32,573 nt of DNA from an uncultured Verrucomicrobiota bacterium (GCA_913063525.1 CAJXYV010000013.1:1-32573), one strand, 5' to 3'. Counted from the first letter of the stretch, positions 23,113-31,632 are shown. Notes: a model not told the origin generated them from the letters alone. Numbers and translations are program-made.

Positions 23113-24777
23113 ATGATTGAGAATATCCGCAAATACACTGGCCTCATGATCGTGGTCTTCGTGATCCTATTCATTAGCTTCTTCTTCCTCGATACCCGTT
23201 CCGTGCGGAACATGAGTGGGGGCCACGCCGTCATGAAGATCGCCGGTCGTTCCTACAACGACAAGGAGTACCGCAGCCTTGGCACGGGCTCGTTCGAGCT
23301 GACGCGCAATCTCGCCAGCGCGGGCGACTTCGGTCTCTATGAGTTTTTGATGGGACTTTCCAGCGGTGCCACCAGCCAGGATGACGCATCTGAGAAATTC
23401 TTTGTTGGCCGGATGATCCTGCGCCAGGCGAAGGAGGAATTCGGAGTTTACCCGGGCGAAGAGGATATCTCCGCCTACCTCAAGAGCCTCCGCGTCTTCG
23501 CCGGGCCGGATAGCCAATTCAATCCAGAGACCTACCGCAACTTCATCGAAAAGGGCATGGGCCGCCTCGGCCTGACGGAAAAGGATCTGCGCGAGCTCGC
23601 TTCCGACGTGATCGCCTCCAAGAAAATCAACGCCATCGTCGGCAGGGGCCTGAGCGTGGACCGCAATGCCGTGGCGAAGGACCTGGCCCTCGAAAAGCAG
23701 CAGATCTCGGGCGAAGTCGCGAAGCTGGAACTGGCACCGTACGAGGAGAAAATCCAACCGACGGAAGAGGAAATCAAAAAATACTGGGAGACGATCTCCG
23801 ACTCATTCACCACCGAGCCACGCCGCAAGTTCACCTACATCATCGCCACGCCGAACCTGCCTGCTGAACCGAAGGTGGACGAAGCTGCGGATTCCATCGC
23901 CGACGCGACCGCCAGCGAAGACGTGAAAAAAGCCGCCGCGAAGAAGAAGGAAGACGCCAAGGCCAAGCGCGCCGCCGAGTTCGCCGAAGAGCGCCGCAAG
24001 AAGCAGCTCGAGCTCGACTCGCTCGTCGACGACTTCTCCTATCAGCTAGAGCAGCAAAAGGGCTCGGGCTTCGAAGATCTGGCCAAGCAAAACAAGTGGG
24101 AGGTCAAAACATCCGAGTTCTTCTCGCGCACGACCGCACCGAAGGAGCTCGACCTGGCCCTCCGTTCTTCGAGCAAGGGCAGCAAGCTCGCCGAGGAACT
24201 TTTCCGCATCGAGCCGACCAGTGATCCGGTTTCGAAGATTTCGCAACCGATCGCGATCGGCGAAAACCAATGGGCGGTCGCCCGCTTGGACGGCGAAGAG
24301 AAGTCCCGCCCGAAAACCTACGAGGAAGCCCGCGCCGATGCCCGCGCCCAGTACATTTCCGAAAAAGCGAGCGAAGCCCTGAAAGCCGCCGCGACCGAAG
24401 CATCGACGAAAATCAAGAGTGCGCTGGCCGCTGGCAAATCCTTCGCCGATGCCGCCAAGGAAGCTGGCATCGCTGAGACGAAAGCGTTTTCAGCCGTCAC
24501 CAGCAGCTCCAAGCCCGACACAGCGACGCAGCCTGCCAATCTATTCACCGCCGCCCGCACCATCGATCCCGGCAGCCTCGCCGACGTGATCACGGAATCG
24601 GACCGCGCGTTCATCCTCTTTGTCGGCAAACGCGAAGTGGTCAAGGAGGCCGATGCCGCCAAGAGCATCGACGCCGAAGTCGCCTCCAGCACGACCAAAA
24701 ACGAGACCGTCGCTTTCATGTCGTGGATCGCCGCCCGCACCGAGGCCGCCAAGGTCGAGCAACTCTACAAGCGCTGA
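23113..24777 (+). CDS. PpiD/SurA-like membrane-anchored periplasmic chaperone
   Basis: 554 residues. A single N-terminal membrane helix (10-27, GLMIVVFVILFISFFFL) is preceded by a short MIENIRKYT. The SurA_N-like helical region contains AVMKIAGRSYNDKEY and QFNPETYRNFIEKGMGRLGLTEKDLRE, typical of PpiD (which has vFQNGEFDxxxY at this place). The parvulin-like region (RRKFTYIIATP ...) is split by a roughly 60-residue Ala/Lys/Glu coil (KKAAAKKKEDAKAKRAAEF), and no clear parvulin active-site set is visible. By family it helps folding of envelope proteins leaving the Sec channel. A small TPR gene follows after 35 bases. Confidence 0.8.
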   Translation: MIENIRKYTGLMIVVFVILFISFFFLDTRSVRNMSGGHAVMKIAGRSYNDKEYRSLGTGSFELTRNLASAGDFGLYEFLMGLSSGATSQDDASEKFFVGRMILRQAKEEFGVYPGEEDISAYLKSLRVFAGPDSQFNPETYRNFIEKGMGRLGLTEKDLRELASDVIASKKINAIVGRGLSVDRNAVAKDLALEKQQISGEVAKLELAPYEEKIQPTEEEIKKYWETISDSFTTEPRRKFTYIIATPNLPAEPKVDEAADSIADATASEDVKKAAAKKKEDAKAKRAAEFAEERRKKQLELDSLVDDFSYQLEQQKGSGFEDLAKQNKWEVKTSEFFSRTTAPKELDLALRSSSKGSKLAEELFRIEPTSDPVSKISQPIAIGENQWAVARLDGEEKSRPKTYEEARADARAQYISEKASEALKAAATEASTKIKSALAAGKSFADAAKEAGIAETKAFSAVTSSSKPDTATQPANLFTAARTIDPGSLADVITESDRAFILFVGKREVVKEADAAKSIDAEVASSTTKNETVAFMSWIAARTEAAKVEQLYKR

Positions 24778-24812
24778 GCCTCAAACTCAGTCCGGGCCTG
24801 TCCCCCCACCCC

Positions 24813-25151
24813 ATGTCCGCTTCCGAAGACATCCAAGAGCTCTTCGACAACGCCAACGGCCACCTCGCCGTGGGCGAATTCGACGAGGCCATCGCCCTCT
24901 ACCGCCGCTGTGTCGCGCTGGATCCCACGTTTTTCGACGGCTGGCACGCGCTCGGCATGGCCCTGCTGAAAATGGGAGCCGTCAAGGAAGCGATCGGTTG
25001 CGGGCTGCAATCCGTCACGCTCCAGCCGAACGACCTGCTCGCCTGGACCAGCCTTTCCCAGATGTACGTCCGCGACGGCAACATCCCCGAAGCCGAAGCC
25101 GCCAAAGGCAACGCCCGCATCCTCTCGCTGGGCGGCAGGGTGGTGAAGTGA
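24813..25151 (+). CDS. Small tetratricopeptide repeat protein
   Basis: 112 residues from ATG 24813; the track start at 24723 overlaps the upstream gene. Three TPR units are visible: IQELFDNANGHLAVGEFDEAIALYRRCVALDP, FFDGWHALGMALLKMGAVKEAIGCGLQSVTLQP, and LLAWTSLSQMYVRDGNIPEAEAAKGNARIL. TPRs mediate protein contacts. There is no signal peptide, so it is cytoplasmic. It is probably co-transcribed with the PpiD-like gene. Its stop is 8 bases from the convergent RHH gene. Confidence 0.85.
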   Translation: MSASEDIQELFDNANGHLAVGEFDEAIALYRRCVALDPTFFDGWHALGMALLKMGAVKEAIGCGLQSVTLQPNDLLAWTSLSQMYVRDGNIPEAEAAKGNARILSLGGRVVK

Positions 25152-25159
25152 CGCGAGTC

Positions 25160-25399
25160 CTACGAAAGGCGATCCCCTTCGTCGGGCTCAACATCGGGAA
25201 TCAATTCAAGGATGCGGTCAAACTCGGCCAAGTCGGCTTTGGCGGCCCGTTCCTTCAAATAGTCAACGGTTGCCAACGAGGCCAACTTTTCGGCAGCAGC
25301 GGAAATTATAAACTGGTTCATCGAGTAACCATCCTTGGTAGCAAGGTCCTTGATGCCACGGTGGAGAGATTCAGGAATGCGGAGTGACATGGTAGCCAT
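25160..25399 (-). CDS. Ribbon-helix-helix antitoxin (HicB C-terminal-like)
   Basis: 79 residues (or 76 from the inner ATG at 25390). MSLRIPESLHRGIKDLATKDGYSMNQFIISAAAEKL is a ribbon-helix-helix typical of HicB-like or Arc-type antitoxins; an acidic tail (ELIPDVEPDEGD) follows. It starts 3 bases after the PIN gene stop on the same strand, so the toxin gene comes first. Expected roles are neutralising the PIN toxin and repressing the operon. Confidence 0.85.
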   Translation of the reverse strand: MATMSLRIPESLHRGIKDLATKDGYSMNQFIISAAAEKLASLATVDYLKERAAKADLAEFDRILELIPDVEPDEGDRLS

Positions 25400-25402
25400 G
25401 AT

Positions 25403-25816
25403 TCAATAATCGATTCGAGTTAGGGCTTGAGCTGCGGTGATGGCGCGAATGCCAAGCGATTCAGCGCCTCTGAAATCCTTGAGGTTGTTCGTAATAATGT
25501 AGGGGGTACCCGCGGCAAGCGCCAATTCTAACACCATGTCGTCGTCACTATCGGGTAGGTGGGGCCGCCAACTAAAGTAAATCTGCTGCTGACGAGCCAA
25601 GACGCACAAACCATTAATGATAGCCATGATCTGAGCACTGCTAAGCGCTGGCAGCATCCCAGGACGCAACGCCACTTCTTCGTACTCCATCGCCAACGGA
25701 ACCGAAAGAGCGATGCGGATGCTACCCGATCGGATGAGACGCAGTACCCGGTGGCTCGCTCCAACACGGGAACGAAGCGCCGAAATGAGAATATTTGTGT
25801 CGAGCACTGCAAACAC
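25403..25816 (-). CDS. PIN-family toxin (COG1569-like)
   Basis: 137 residues from GTG 25816. FAVLDTNILISALRS carries the first acidic residue, EYEEVALRP the second, LPDSDDDMVLELALA the third, and IITNNLKDF completes a COG1569 PIN fold. The track start at 25870 is a TTG in promoter sequence. There are adjacent GTGs at 25819 and 25816; the latter keeps a 6-base distance from the -10 box like other genes here. It is a predicted Mg-dependent RNase toxin. It precedes its RHH partner. Confidence 0.85.
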   Translation of the reverse strand: MFAVLDTNILISALRSRVGASHRVLRLIRSGSIRIALSVPLAMEYEEVALRPGMLPALSSAQIMAIINGLCVLARQQQIYFSWRPHLPDSDDDMVLELALAAGTPYIITNNLKDFRGAESLGIRAITAAQALTRIDY

Positions 25817-25822
25817 CACGGT

Positions 25823-25850
25823 ATTATTGACGATACCACCGAAAATGCAA
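25823..25850 (-). promoter_or_regulatory. Promoter of the PIN/RHH operon
   Basis: Minus strand: TTGCAT, 16 bases, AATAAT, then 3 bases to the first GTG and 6 to the second. It probably yields a leaderless GTG-started mRNA. Confidence 0.45.
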
Positions 25851-25973
25851 GTCAGGACTACAAAAACCAACTTCCTTCATCCGCACATCCCCGTCCTTGC
25901 GCGGGTGGCGGGTTCTGTGTTTCCCTCGCCGCGACGCCGCTATTCCGTCTGCTCACTTTCTACTTCTTCCAAA

Positions 25974-27554
25974 ATGTTCTACCTGACCACCGCCATCGAC
26001 TACACCAACGGCTCCCCACACATCGGCCATGCCTATGAAAAGGTGCTTGCCGACGTGATCGCCCGCTACCGCCGCCTGCGCGGCGACGAGGTGTTTTTCC
26101 TCACCGGCGTCGACCAGCACGGCCAGAAAGTCCAGCAGACGGCGGAGAAGGAAGGCATCACGCCCGAGGCCTTCGTCAAGCGCACCACCCTGAAATTTTC
26201 CGATCTGTGGCAGAAACTCGGCGTCCAATACGACGGCTGGGCCGAAACCATCGACGAGCGCCACAAGGCCTGCGTTCGCGCCATCCTCAGCGAGCTCAAG
26301 GGCCAAGGCCAACTTTACAAAAAAGCCCACGCCGGCCACTACTCGGTCCGCCAGGAACAATTCCTGCAAGAGCGCGACCGCGACGAGGCCGGCAACTTCG
26401 GCCCCGAGTGGGGGGAAGTCGTCGAGATCGAGGAGGAAAACTGGTATTTCAAACTCAGCGAGCACACCGATTGGCTCAAGGAATTCATCGAGAACCACCC
26501 CGAGGTCATCATCCCCGCCTTCCGCAAGGCCGAGCTACTCAACGCGCTGGAGCGCAATTCCGGCATCGACCTCTGCATCTCCCGCCCTAGGGAGCGCCTA
26601 CAATGGGGCATCGAATTTCCCTTCGACGAAAATTTCGTCACCTACGTCTGGTTCGACGCGCTGATCAACTACATCTCCTTCGCTGGCTACAAGGCCACGC
26701 CGGGTGCGGGTCTACCGGACTTCGCCAAACTCTGGCCCGCCGACAGCCGCCCGGTGCACATCATCGGCAAGGACATCCTCATTCCCGCGCACGGCATTTA
26801 CTGGCTGTGCATGCTGCACGCCATGGGCTTCACGGATGCGCAAATGCCGCGCCTGCTGGTCCACGGTTGGTGGAACATCCGTGGCGAAAAAATGTCCAAG
26901 TCCACCGGCAACATCGTCGATCCCAGTGAATTGGCCGACAAATTCGGCACCGAGGCGCTGCGCTACTACCTCGTCCGCGACATCGTCACCGGCAGGGATT
27001 CCGACTTCGACATGGACCGCCTGATCATGCTCTTCAACACCGAGCTGGCGAACGAACTGGGTAATCTCTGCAATCGCGCGCTCAACATGAGCCAGCGTTT
27101 TACCGAAGGCGTCCTTCAACCCGGCGGCCCGCTGACCGAGGATGATCTCGCACTCCAAGCGTCGCTCGCCGAATCCATCGCCAACTATCAAACGGCGATG
27201 GACGAATTCGACATTTCCAAAGGCCTCGAAGCCCTGAGCCGCCACATCGTCCATTGCAACGGCTACGCCGAGCGGATGAAGCCGTGGGCCCTTAACAAGG
27301 ATCCGGAAAACAAGGAGCGCCTCGCCACCGTGCTCTATCACCTCGCGGAAAGTGTCGCCCACGCCGCCGTCCTGCTGTCGCCCATCCTGCCCGATGCTGC
27401 GGCGCAACTTGCCGACCAGCTGAATTTACCCGCGCTGACTTCCCTCAAACTCGCCGATCTCCACTGGGGACTGCTCCCCGCCGGCCACAAGCTCGGCCAG
27501 CCCAAGCCCGTATTCCCGCGCATCGTGCAAGAAGCGGCTGCGGAAGGCGGATGA
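25974..27554 (+). CDS. metG: Methionyl-tRNA synthetase
   Basis: 526 residues from ATG 25974; the track adds 87 spurious codons that run antisense through the PIN gene. Class I signatures are PHIGHAYEKV (HIGH near 16-19) and EKMSKSTGN (KMSKS near 306-310). The connective domain has GHYSVRQEQFLQERDR instead of a zinc-binding knuckle, so this is a zinc-free form as in alphaproteobacterial and organellar enzymes. There is no C-terminal tRNA-binding (EMAP/Trbp111) domain. It charges tRNA-Met in the cytoplasm. The anticodon-binding helical domain ends the protein (PVFPRIVQEAAAEGG). Confidence 0.95.
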   Translation: MFYLTTAIDYTNGSPHIGHAYEKVLADVIARYRRLRGDEVFFLTGVDQHGQKVQQTAEKEGITPEAFVKRTTLKFSDLWQKLGVQYDGWAETIDERHKACVRAILSELKGQGQLYKKAHAGHYSVRQEQFLQERDRDEAGNFGPEWGEVVEIEEENWYFKLSEHTDWLKEFIENHPEVIIPAFRKAELLNALERNSGIDLCISRPRERLQWGIEFPFDENFVTYVWFDALINYISFAGYKATPGAGLPDFAKLWPADSRPVHIIGKDILIPAHGIYWLCMLHAMGFTDAQMPRLLVHGWWNIRGEKMSKSTGNIVDPSELADKFGTEALRYYLVRDIVTGRDSDFDMDRLIMLFNTELANELGNLCNRALNMSQRFTEGVLQPGGPLTEDDLALQASLAESIANYQTAMDEFDISKGLEALSRHIVHCNGYAERMKPWALNKDPENKERLATVLYHLAESVAHAAVLLSPILPDAAAQLADQLNLPALTSLKLADLHWGLLPAGHKLGQPKPVFPRIVQEAAAEGG

Positions 27555-27776
27555 ATCACGCAAAATCGGACCACCGACCAAGGTCGGCGACCACATCCGG
27601 GATGATTTGACCTAAATTCTGATATTTTACTTTTTTCCTCCTGAATATCGGTTACAAGCGAATCGCTCTGCGTGACTCCGGTCATACAGAGTGCAAGCTA
27701 CATCAGGTTTGGCCAAGTGATTCGGTTAATCTCCGGGGGGAAGTTAACTGGACCTAGTCAAGTCCGTGGCCCGAGC
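27555..27776 (+). other. Non-coding interval with potential hairpins (possible small RNA)
   Basis: This gap between metG and the terminator at 27777 shows no ORF of quality. Potential hairpins include CCGACC-aa-GGTCGG (about 27576-27590), TCTG-cg-TGAC-tccg-GTCA-ta-CAGA (about 27667-27690) and GGAC-ctagtcaa-GTCC near 27750. The strong terminator sits 220 bases beyond the metG stop, so either metG has a long 3' UTR or a separate RNA is made here. It does not match tRNA, tmRNA, SRP RNA or 6S RNA features I can recognise. No clear promoter was found. Confidence 0.35.
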
Positions 27777-27821
27777 ACGCGCGTTGGAGATCCGGGGGGA
27801 GATCCAACGCGCGTTTTTTTT
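27777..27821 (+). terminator. Very strong Rho-independent terminator upstream of rnpB
   Basis: The 12-bp perfect stem ACGCGCGTTGGA / TCCAACGCGCGT with a G-rich loop is followed by eight Ts. It ends either metG or an unrecognised small RNA, and insulates rnpB. Confidence 0.93.
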
Positions 27822-27838
27822 GATGTCGCAGCTTTTCC

Positions 27839-27867
27839 TTGGATCCGCCTGAATTGTGTGCTAGATT
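27839..27867 (+). promoter_or_regulatory. Promoter of rnpB
   Basis: TTGGAT, 17 bases, TAGATT. The first base of the RNA's P1 helix lies 7 bases after the -10 box, a natural ruler for transcription start in this genome. Confidence 0.65.
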
Positions 27868-27873
27868 GAATTC

Positions 27874-28265
27874 GCCGCTCCCCGGACGGTCGCAGTCCCG
27901 CGCAAGCGGGGGTGAGGAAAGTCCGGACACCACAGGGCAACGTGCCTCATGAAAGTGAGGGATGGGAACCGCGAGGAACCTAGACGGAAAGTGCAGCAGA
28001 AAGTAAACCGCCGATGACCGCGCGCAAGCGTGGCACAGGTAAGGGTGAAACGGTGGAGTAAGAGCCCACCGCGCTTTGGGGTAACCCAGGCGGCTCGGCA
28101 AACCCCACGTGGTGCAAGACAGAACAGAGGAAGGGCTGCCCGCCCGTTCATCCTCGGGTATTAGTCGCATCCTGCGCAAGCAGGGCGCTCCGCTCCGGCG
28201 GAGTGAGAGAAATGGCCGTCCAGCCTCGCAAGGGGTGGACAGAATCCGGCTTACAGGGGAGCGGC
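27874..28265 (+). ncRNA. rnpB: RNase P RNA, bacterial type A
   Basis: About 392 nt; the ends are set by the P1 helix GCCGCTCCCC (27874) with GGGGAGCGGC (28256-28265). The universal blocks are present: GAGGAAAGTCCGGACACCAC with CAGGGC (from 27914), AGAAAGTAAACCGCC, the GGTAAGGGTGAAACGGTG element and ACAGAATCCGGCTTACAG near the 3' end. It is the catalytic RNA that trims tRNA 5' leaders. It has its own promoter; no typical terminator follows in 28266-28401, so the 3' end may be processed. Minus-strand ORFs in the track across this region are spurious. Confidence 0.95.
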
Positions 28266-28401
28266 AACTCCCTCACACTCGCAGCCCTGCTGCATGACCT
28301 GGGGTGGCCTAACTCTTTGTTTGCAAAAGCAGTGAAGCCCAAGTTCGCCTGACCTATGGCACACCCGCCGCGAAAAAAAGATCCATTCACCTCAAATCAA
28401 G

Positions 28402-28430
28402 TTGAGAAATCCCCGAATCGCGCTTATCTT
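28402..28430 (+). promoter_or_regulatory. Promoter of the site-2 protease gene
   Basis: TTGAGA, 17 bases, TATCTT, then 8 bases to ATG 28439. It is a good sigma-70-like match with leaderless spacing. Confidence 0.55.
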
Positions 28431-28438
28431 GTCCGGTT

Positions 28439-29530
28439 ATGAAATGGTCACTCAAACTCGGTAGTATTGGCGGCATTGGTGTCTACCTTCATTGGACGTT
28501 CGGCCTGTTGATCGCCTGGATTTTTCTGGCCCACCTTGGTGCGGGTCAGACGACTGGCCAGGCGGTCGTGGGGGTGGCATTTATCCTCGCGCTGTTTGCG
28601 TGCGTAGTGATGCACGAATTCGGCCACGCGCTGGTGGCGAAACATTGCGGGGTGCGCACTCGCGACATCACGCTGTTGCCCATCGGAGGCGTCGCCCGCA
28701 TGGAGCGCATCCCGGACAAGGCGATGCAGGAGTTCTGGGTCTCGGTGGCGGGGCCGGCCGTAAACGCCCTGATCGCGGGCATCTTGTTTATCGTTTTGGC
28801 GCTGTTTGACCATTGGCAGCCGGTCCGGACGCTGGAAGGACTGGAGGGCGGCTTTGTCGAGCAACTCATGTGGGTCAACCTCTTCATTGGCGCCTTCAAT
28901 CTGCTGCCCGCGTTCCCGATGGATGGTGGCCGCGTGCTGCGTTCCTTGCTGGCCACCCGCATGGGCCGCCGCCGGGCGACAGTCATCGCCGCCAATATCG
29001 GTCAGGTGATGGCAATTCTGCTCGGAGTCGTCGGCTTTTTTTACAACCCCGTTCTGATCTTCATCGCAGTTTTCGTTTACCTCGGTGCCCAGGCGGAAAT
29101 GGACTATGTCGAAACCCAGTCGGCGCTCGAGGGCTTGCACGTGCGCGACGCGATGATGACCCGCTTCCGCACGCTCGCAGCCGGCGACAGCGTCGGCACG
29201 GCGGTGGAGGAACTGCTGGCGGGGGCTCAGCAAGATTTCCCTGTTTTGGAGGATGGACAAGTTCTCGGCATCCTGCGCCGCAACGATCTGGTCAAGGCGC
29301 TGACAGATGGTCGCCAGACGGCGACCGTCGCGGACGTAATGTACCGGGAATGCATCCCCGTGGACGAGTCCGATGTGCTGATGATGACGCTGGAATCGAT
29401 GGGCAACAACCAAAACTCCAGCGTGCCAGTGCTTGGCCGAGGCCGCTTCGTCGGCCTACTGACGCTCGAAAACATCAGCGAACTGTTGATGGTCAACGCC
29501 GCCCTGACCGGTGTGGCACCAGCCCGCTGA
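28439..29530 (+). CDS. Site-2 protease family zinc metalloprotease (M50B) with CBS domains
   Basis: 363 residues. The membrane core has the zinc motif HEFGH (about 60-64) within VVMHEFGHALVAKHCGV, and the third ligand region NLLPAFPMDGGRVLR (about 158-172) with the Asp. Helices cover about 12-220. Two CBS motifs follow (VRDAMMTRFRTLAAGDSVGTAVEELL; VADVMYRECIPVDESDVLMMTLESMG), which usually bind adenine nucleotides and may sense energy state. By family it cuts substrates within the membrane, such as anti-sigma factors; none is adjacent. It has its own promoter. Confidence 0.92.
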   Translation: MKWSLKLGSIGGIGVYLHWTFGLLIAWIFLAHLGAGQTTGQAVVGVAFILALFACVVMHEFGHALVAKHCGVRTRDITLLPIGGVARMERIPDKAMQEFWVSVAGPAVNALIAGILFIVLALFDHWQPVRTLEGLEGGFVEQLMWVNLFIGAFNLLPAFPMDGGRVLRSLLATRMGRRRATVIAANIGQVMAILLGVVGFFYNPVLIFIAVFVYLGAQAEMDYVETQSALEGLHVRDAMMTRFRTLAAGDSVGTAVEELLAGAQQDFPVLEDGQVLGILRRNDLVKALTDGRQTATVADVMYRECIPVDESDVLMMTLESMGNNQNSSVPVLGRGRFVGLLTLENISELLMVNAALTGVAPAR

Positions 29531-29646
29531 TCGATCTAGCGGATCGGTGAACGGATTAGGCTGTGCTTTTTTTACTGAAGACTGAAAACTAGCGGCATCG
29601 CCAGCTTTGGCTTGCGCGGCATTGGCAAGAACCCCAAGGATGGTGC

Positions 29647-30414
29647 ATGGACCGTTGGTTTCTCATTGCTGCCACTTTGCTCGCTGCTGCGGGCGGGATC
29701 TGGGGCATGATCTCGGTCCACCGCGGCAAGCGCAGCCCGTGGACGCTGGCGTGGATGTTCGCGGTGCTCCTGTGCCAAATCGGCTTTCTCGCCGTGCGCG
29801 GTGAAATGCGATCGGCCTGTCCGCTGATGGATCGAGGCGAAATCCTCGCCTTCCTCGCTTGGTCGCTGACCTTGTTCTATTTGTTAGTGGGCCCCGCTTA
29901 CCGCATTTCCTTGCTCGGGGTTTTCACCGCGCCGGTCGTGGCGATTTTCCAGCTGGCAGCGCTCATCCCCGGCACGCTGACGGCCAATCCCACCAAATTG
30001 GCGCAAGGGAATCCGTGGCATGAAACCCACTCCGCCATGTCAGTGCTGGCCTACGGCGCCCTCGCCTTGGCCGCCGTGGCAGGCGTGATGTTTCTCGTGC
30101 TCGACCGCCAACTCAAGGAGCAGCATTTGAAGAGCGGGCTATTCCGCAATCTGCCGCCCGTTCGGGAATTGCTGATTTCTCTGGAGCGCCTGCTGTGGCT
30201 GGGCACGGCATTGTTGAGCGTCGGCATCGTGGCGGGATTTTTGATGCCGCGGACTGCGGCGGCTTGGGGCCATTTCATTGCCGCCATCGCGGTCTGGGCT
30301 GCTTACGCCTTGCTGCTGGCAATCAAGCAGGTGCGAGGAATGACGGGTCGGCGGCTTTCGCTGTCGGCGGTGGTTTTGTTTTTGCTGTCACTGGCGGTTT
30401 TTGCATTCGTCTGA
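29647..30414 (+). CDS. HemX/CcsA-like cytochrome c assembly membrane protein
   Basis: 255 residues with eight hydrophobic helices. The core carries the HemX/CcsA-like NPWHETHSAMSVLAYGALALAAVAGVMFL and a later helix with GFLMPRTAAAWG, although the classic WAxxxWGxxWxWDPKE tryptophan motif of CcsA is absent. It is like HemX of Bacillus, which lies beside hemA and modulates GluTR level. This is one of few genes here with a Shine-Dalgarno-like AAGGA 6 bases before ATG. Its stop overlaps the hemA ATG by one base (TGATG), so the two are translationally coupled. Confidence 0.8.
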   Translation: MDRWFLIAATLLAAAGGIWGMISVHRGKRSPWTLAWMFAVLLCQIGFLAVRGEMRSACPLMDRGEILAFLAWSLTLFYLLVGPAYRISLLGVFTAPVVAIFQLAALIPGTLTANPTKLAQGNPWHETHSAMSVLAYGALALAAVAGVMFLVLDRQLKEQHLKSGLFRNLPPVRELLISLERLLWLGTALLSVGIVAGFLMPRTAAAWGHFIAAIAVWAAYALLLAIKQVRGMTGRRLSLSAVVLFLLSLAVFAFV

Positions 30415-31424
30415 TGGAACTTCTTTGTCTCGGCCTCAATCACCGCACCGCACCCGTGGAGGTGCGGGAGCGATTTGCCGTGGGCGCGCCGTTGTTGGGC
30501 AAAGCGGCCAACGAGCTGGTCGAACTAGCGGAGGCGGCGGAAGGCGTGGTCGTCTCCACCTGCAACCGGACGGAATTTTACCTCGTCGCAGAGAATGCGC
30601 GGGAGGCGTTCGGCAAGATCGAGCTCAGACTGGCCAAGAAGATCCAAGTGGACTCGAGCGTGGCGACACACTTTTACCGCAAGGAAAAGACCGCCGCCGC
30701 CCAGCACTTGTGCCGGGTGGTCAGCGGCTTGGACTCGATGATGCTCGGCGAAACCGAGATTTTCGGCCAAGTCAAACAAGCCTACCAAGCCGCGTTGGAA
30801 GCCGGATCGACCGGCGCGGTACTGAACCGCGTATTCCAGCGCGCCTTCGGCATCGGCAAGAAGGTTCGCACCGACACCTCGATCCAAGAAGGCTCAACCT
30901 CAGTCGGCAATGTGGCCGTGGATCTGGCTGAGAAGATTTTCGGCCACCTCAAGAACAGCGAGGTGATGATCCTCGGAGCTGGCGAAATGAGCCGAACCAC
31001 CGCGCAAAGTTTGGTCTCCCGAGGCGCGAAATCGATTTTCGTGGCAAACCGCTCCTTTGACCGCGCGCAGGAATTAGCCACCGAGATGGGCGGCACCGCC
31101 CTGCGTTTCGACGACTGGCAAAGCGTGCTGCAGCGGGTGGACGTCGTGATTTCATCGACCGGCGCCCCACACGCCATCGTCCACCGCGCCGACGTGGAAA
31201 AAGCCCGCCGGGCGCGCAAGTACCGGCCGCTGTTTTTCATCGATATCGCCGTCCCGCGCGATATCGACCCTGCCGTGGGAGAAATCGAAGAAGTCTACCT
31301 TTACGACATCGACACGCTCGAGCAATTGGCCGAAGAAGCGCGCACCCGCCGACAACTCCAAATCGAGCAATGCGAGCGGATCATCGACCTCGAGTTAGAA
31401 AAACTGAATTTACCTGGAACTTGA
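30414..31424 (+). CDS. hemA: Glutamyl-tRNA reductase, short form
   Basis: 336 residues from ATG 30414; the track start at 30195 runs through hemX. The catalytic Cys50 lies in STCNRTE. GLNHRTAPVEVRERF, SGLDSMMLGETEIFGQVKQAY, GAGEMSRTTAQSL (NADPH site) and FIDIAVPRDIDP are all present. It reduces glutamyl-tRNA to glutamate-1-semialdehyde, the first step of C5 tetrapyrrole synthesis. The chain stops after ERIIDLELEKLNLPGT, so most of the C-terminal dimerisation domain (about 80 residues in E. coli, 418 total) is missing. The frame is intact with a normal end, so this looks like a natural short form, not a frameshift. Confidence 0.93.
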   Translation: MELLCLGLNHRTAPVEVRERFAVGAPLLGKAANELVELAEAAEGVVVSTCNRTEFYLVAENAREAFGKIELRLAKKIQVDSSVATHFYRKEKTAAAQHLCRVVSGLDSMMLGETEIFGQVKQAYQAALEAGSTGAVLNRVFQRAFGIGKKVRTDTSIQEGSTSVGNVAVDLAEKIFGHLKNSEVMILGAGEMSRTTAQSLVSRGAKSIFVANRSFDRAQELATEMGGTALRFDDWQSVLQRVDVVISSTGAPHAIVHRADVEKARRARKYRPLFFIDIAVPRDIDPAVGEIEEVYLYDIDTLEQLAEEARTRRQLQIEQCERIIDLELEKLNLPGT

Positions 31425-31632
31425 TTCCCGTCAGGGCTGCTGAAGCCCCGGCCTCATTCATCCGCTGCGGATGCCCCGCACCAAAAGAACGGCCAAAGGT
31501 TTCTAGGACACATGATTCGCATGATTCCCATCATTCGCCTTGCCTTTCAAAAGGCAGATGCAGGCCTAGACGACGATGCCAAATAAAATACCGAATTTCG
31601 CTTATTGCGGTTCATGTGGCTAAAAATGGGAA

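Noticed and set aside
25713-25973. 87-codon N-terminal extension of MetRS
   Set aside because: It is antisense to the PIN gene; MetRS proteins start just before YLTTAIDYTNG.
27754-28179. Minus-strand ORFs across the RNase P RNA
   Set aside because: The region is rnpB with all conserved blocks; the ORFs are chance open frames.
28448-29413. 321-residue minus-strand ORF
   Set aside because: It is a shadow of the site-2 protease gene in GC-rich sequence, with no family features.
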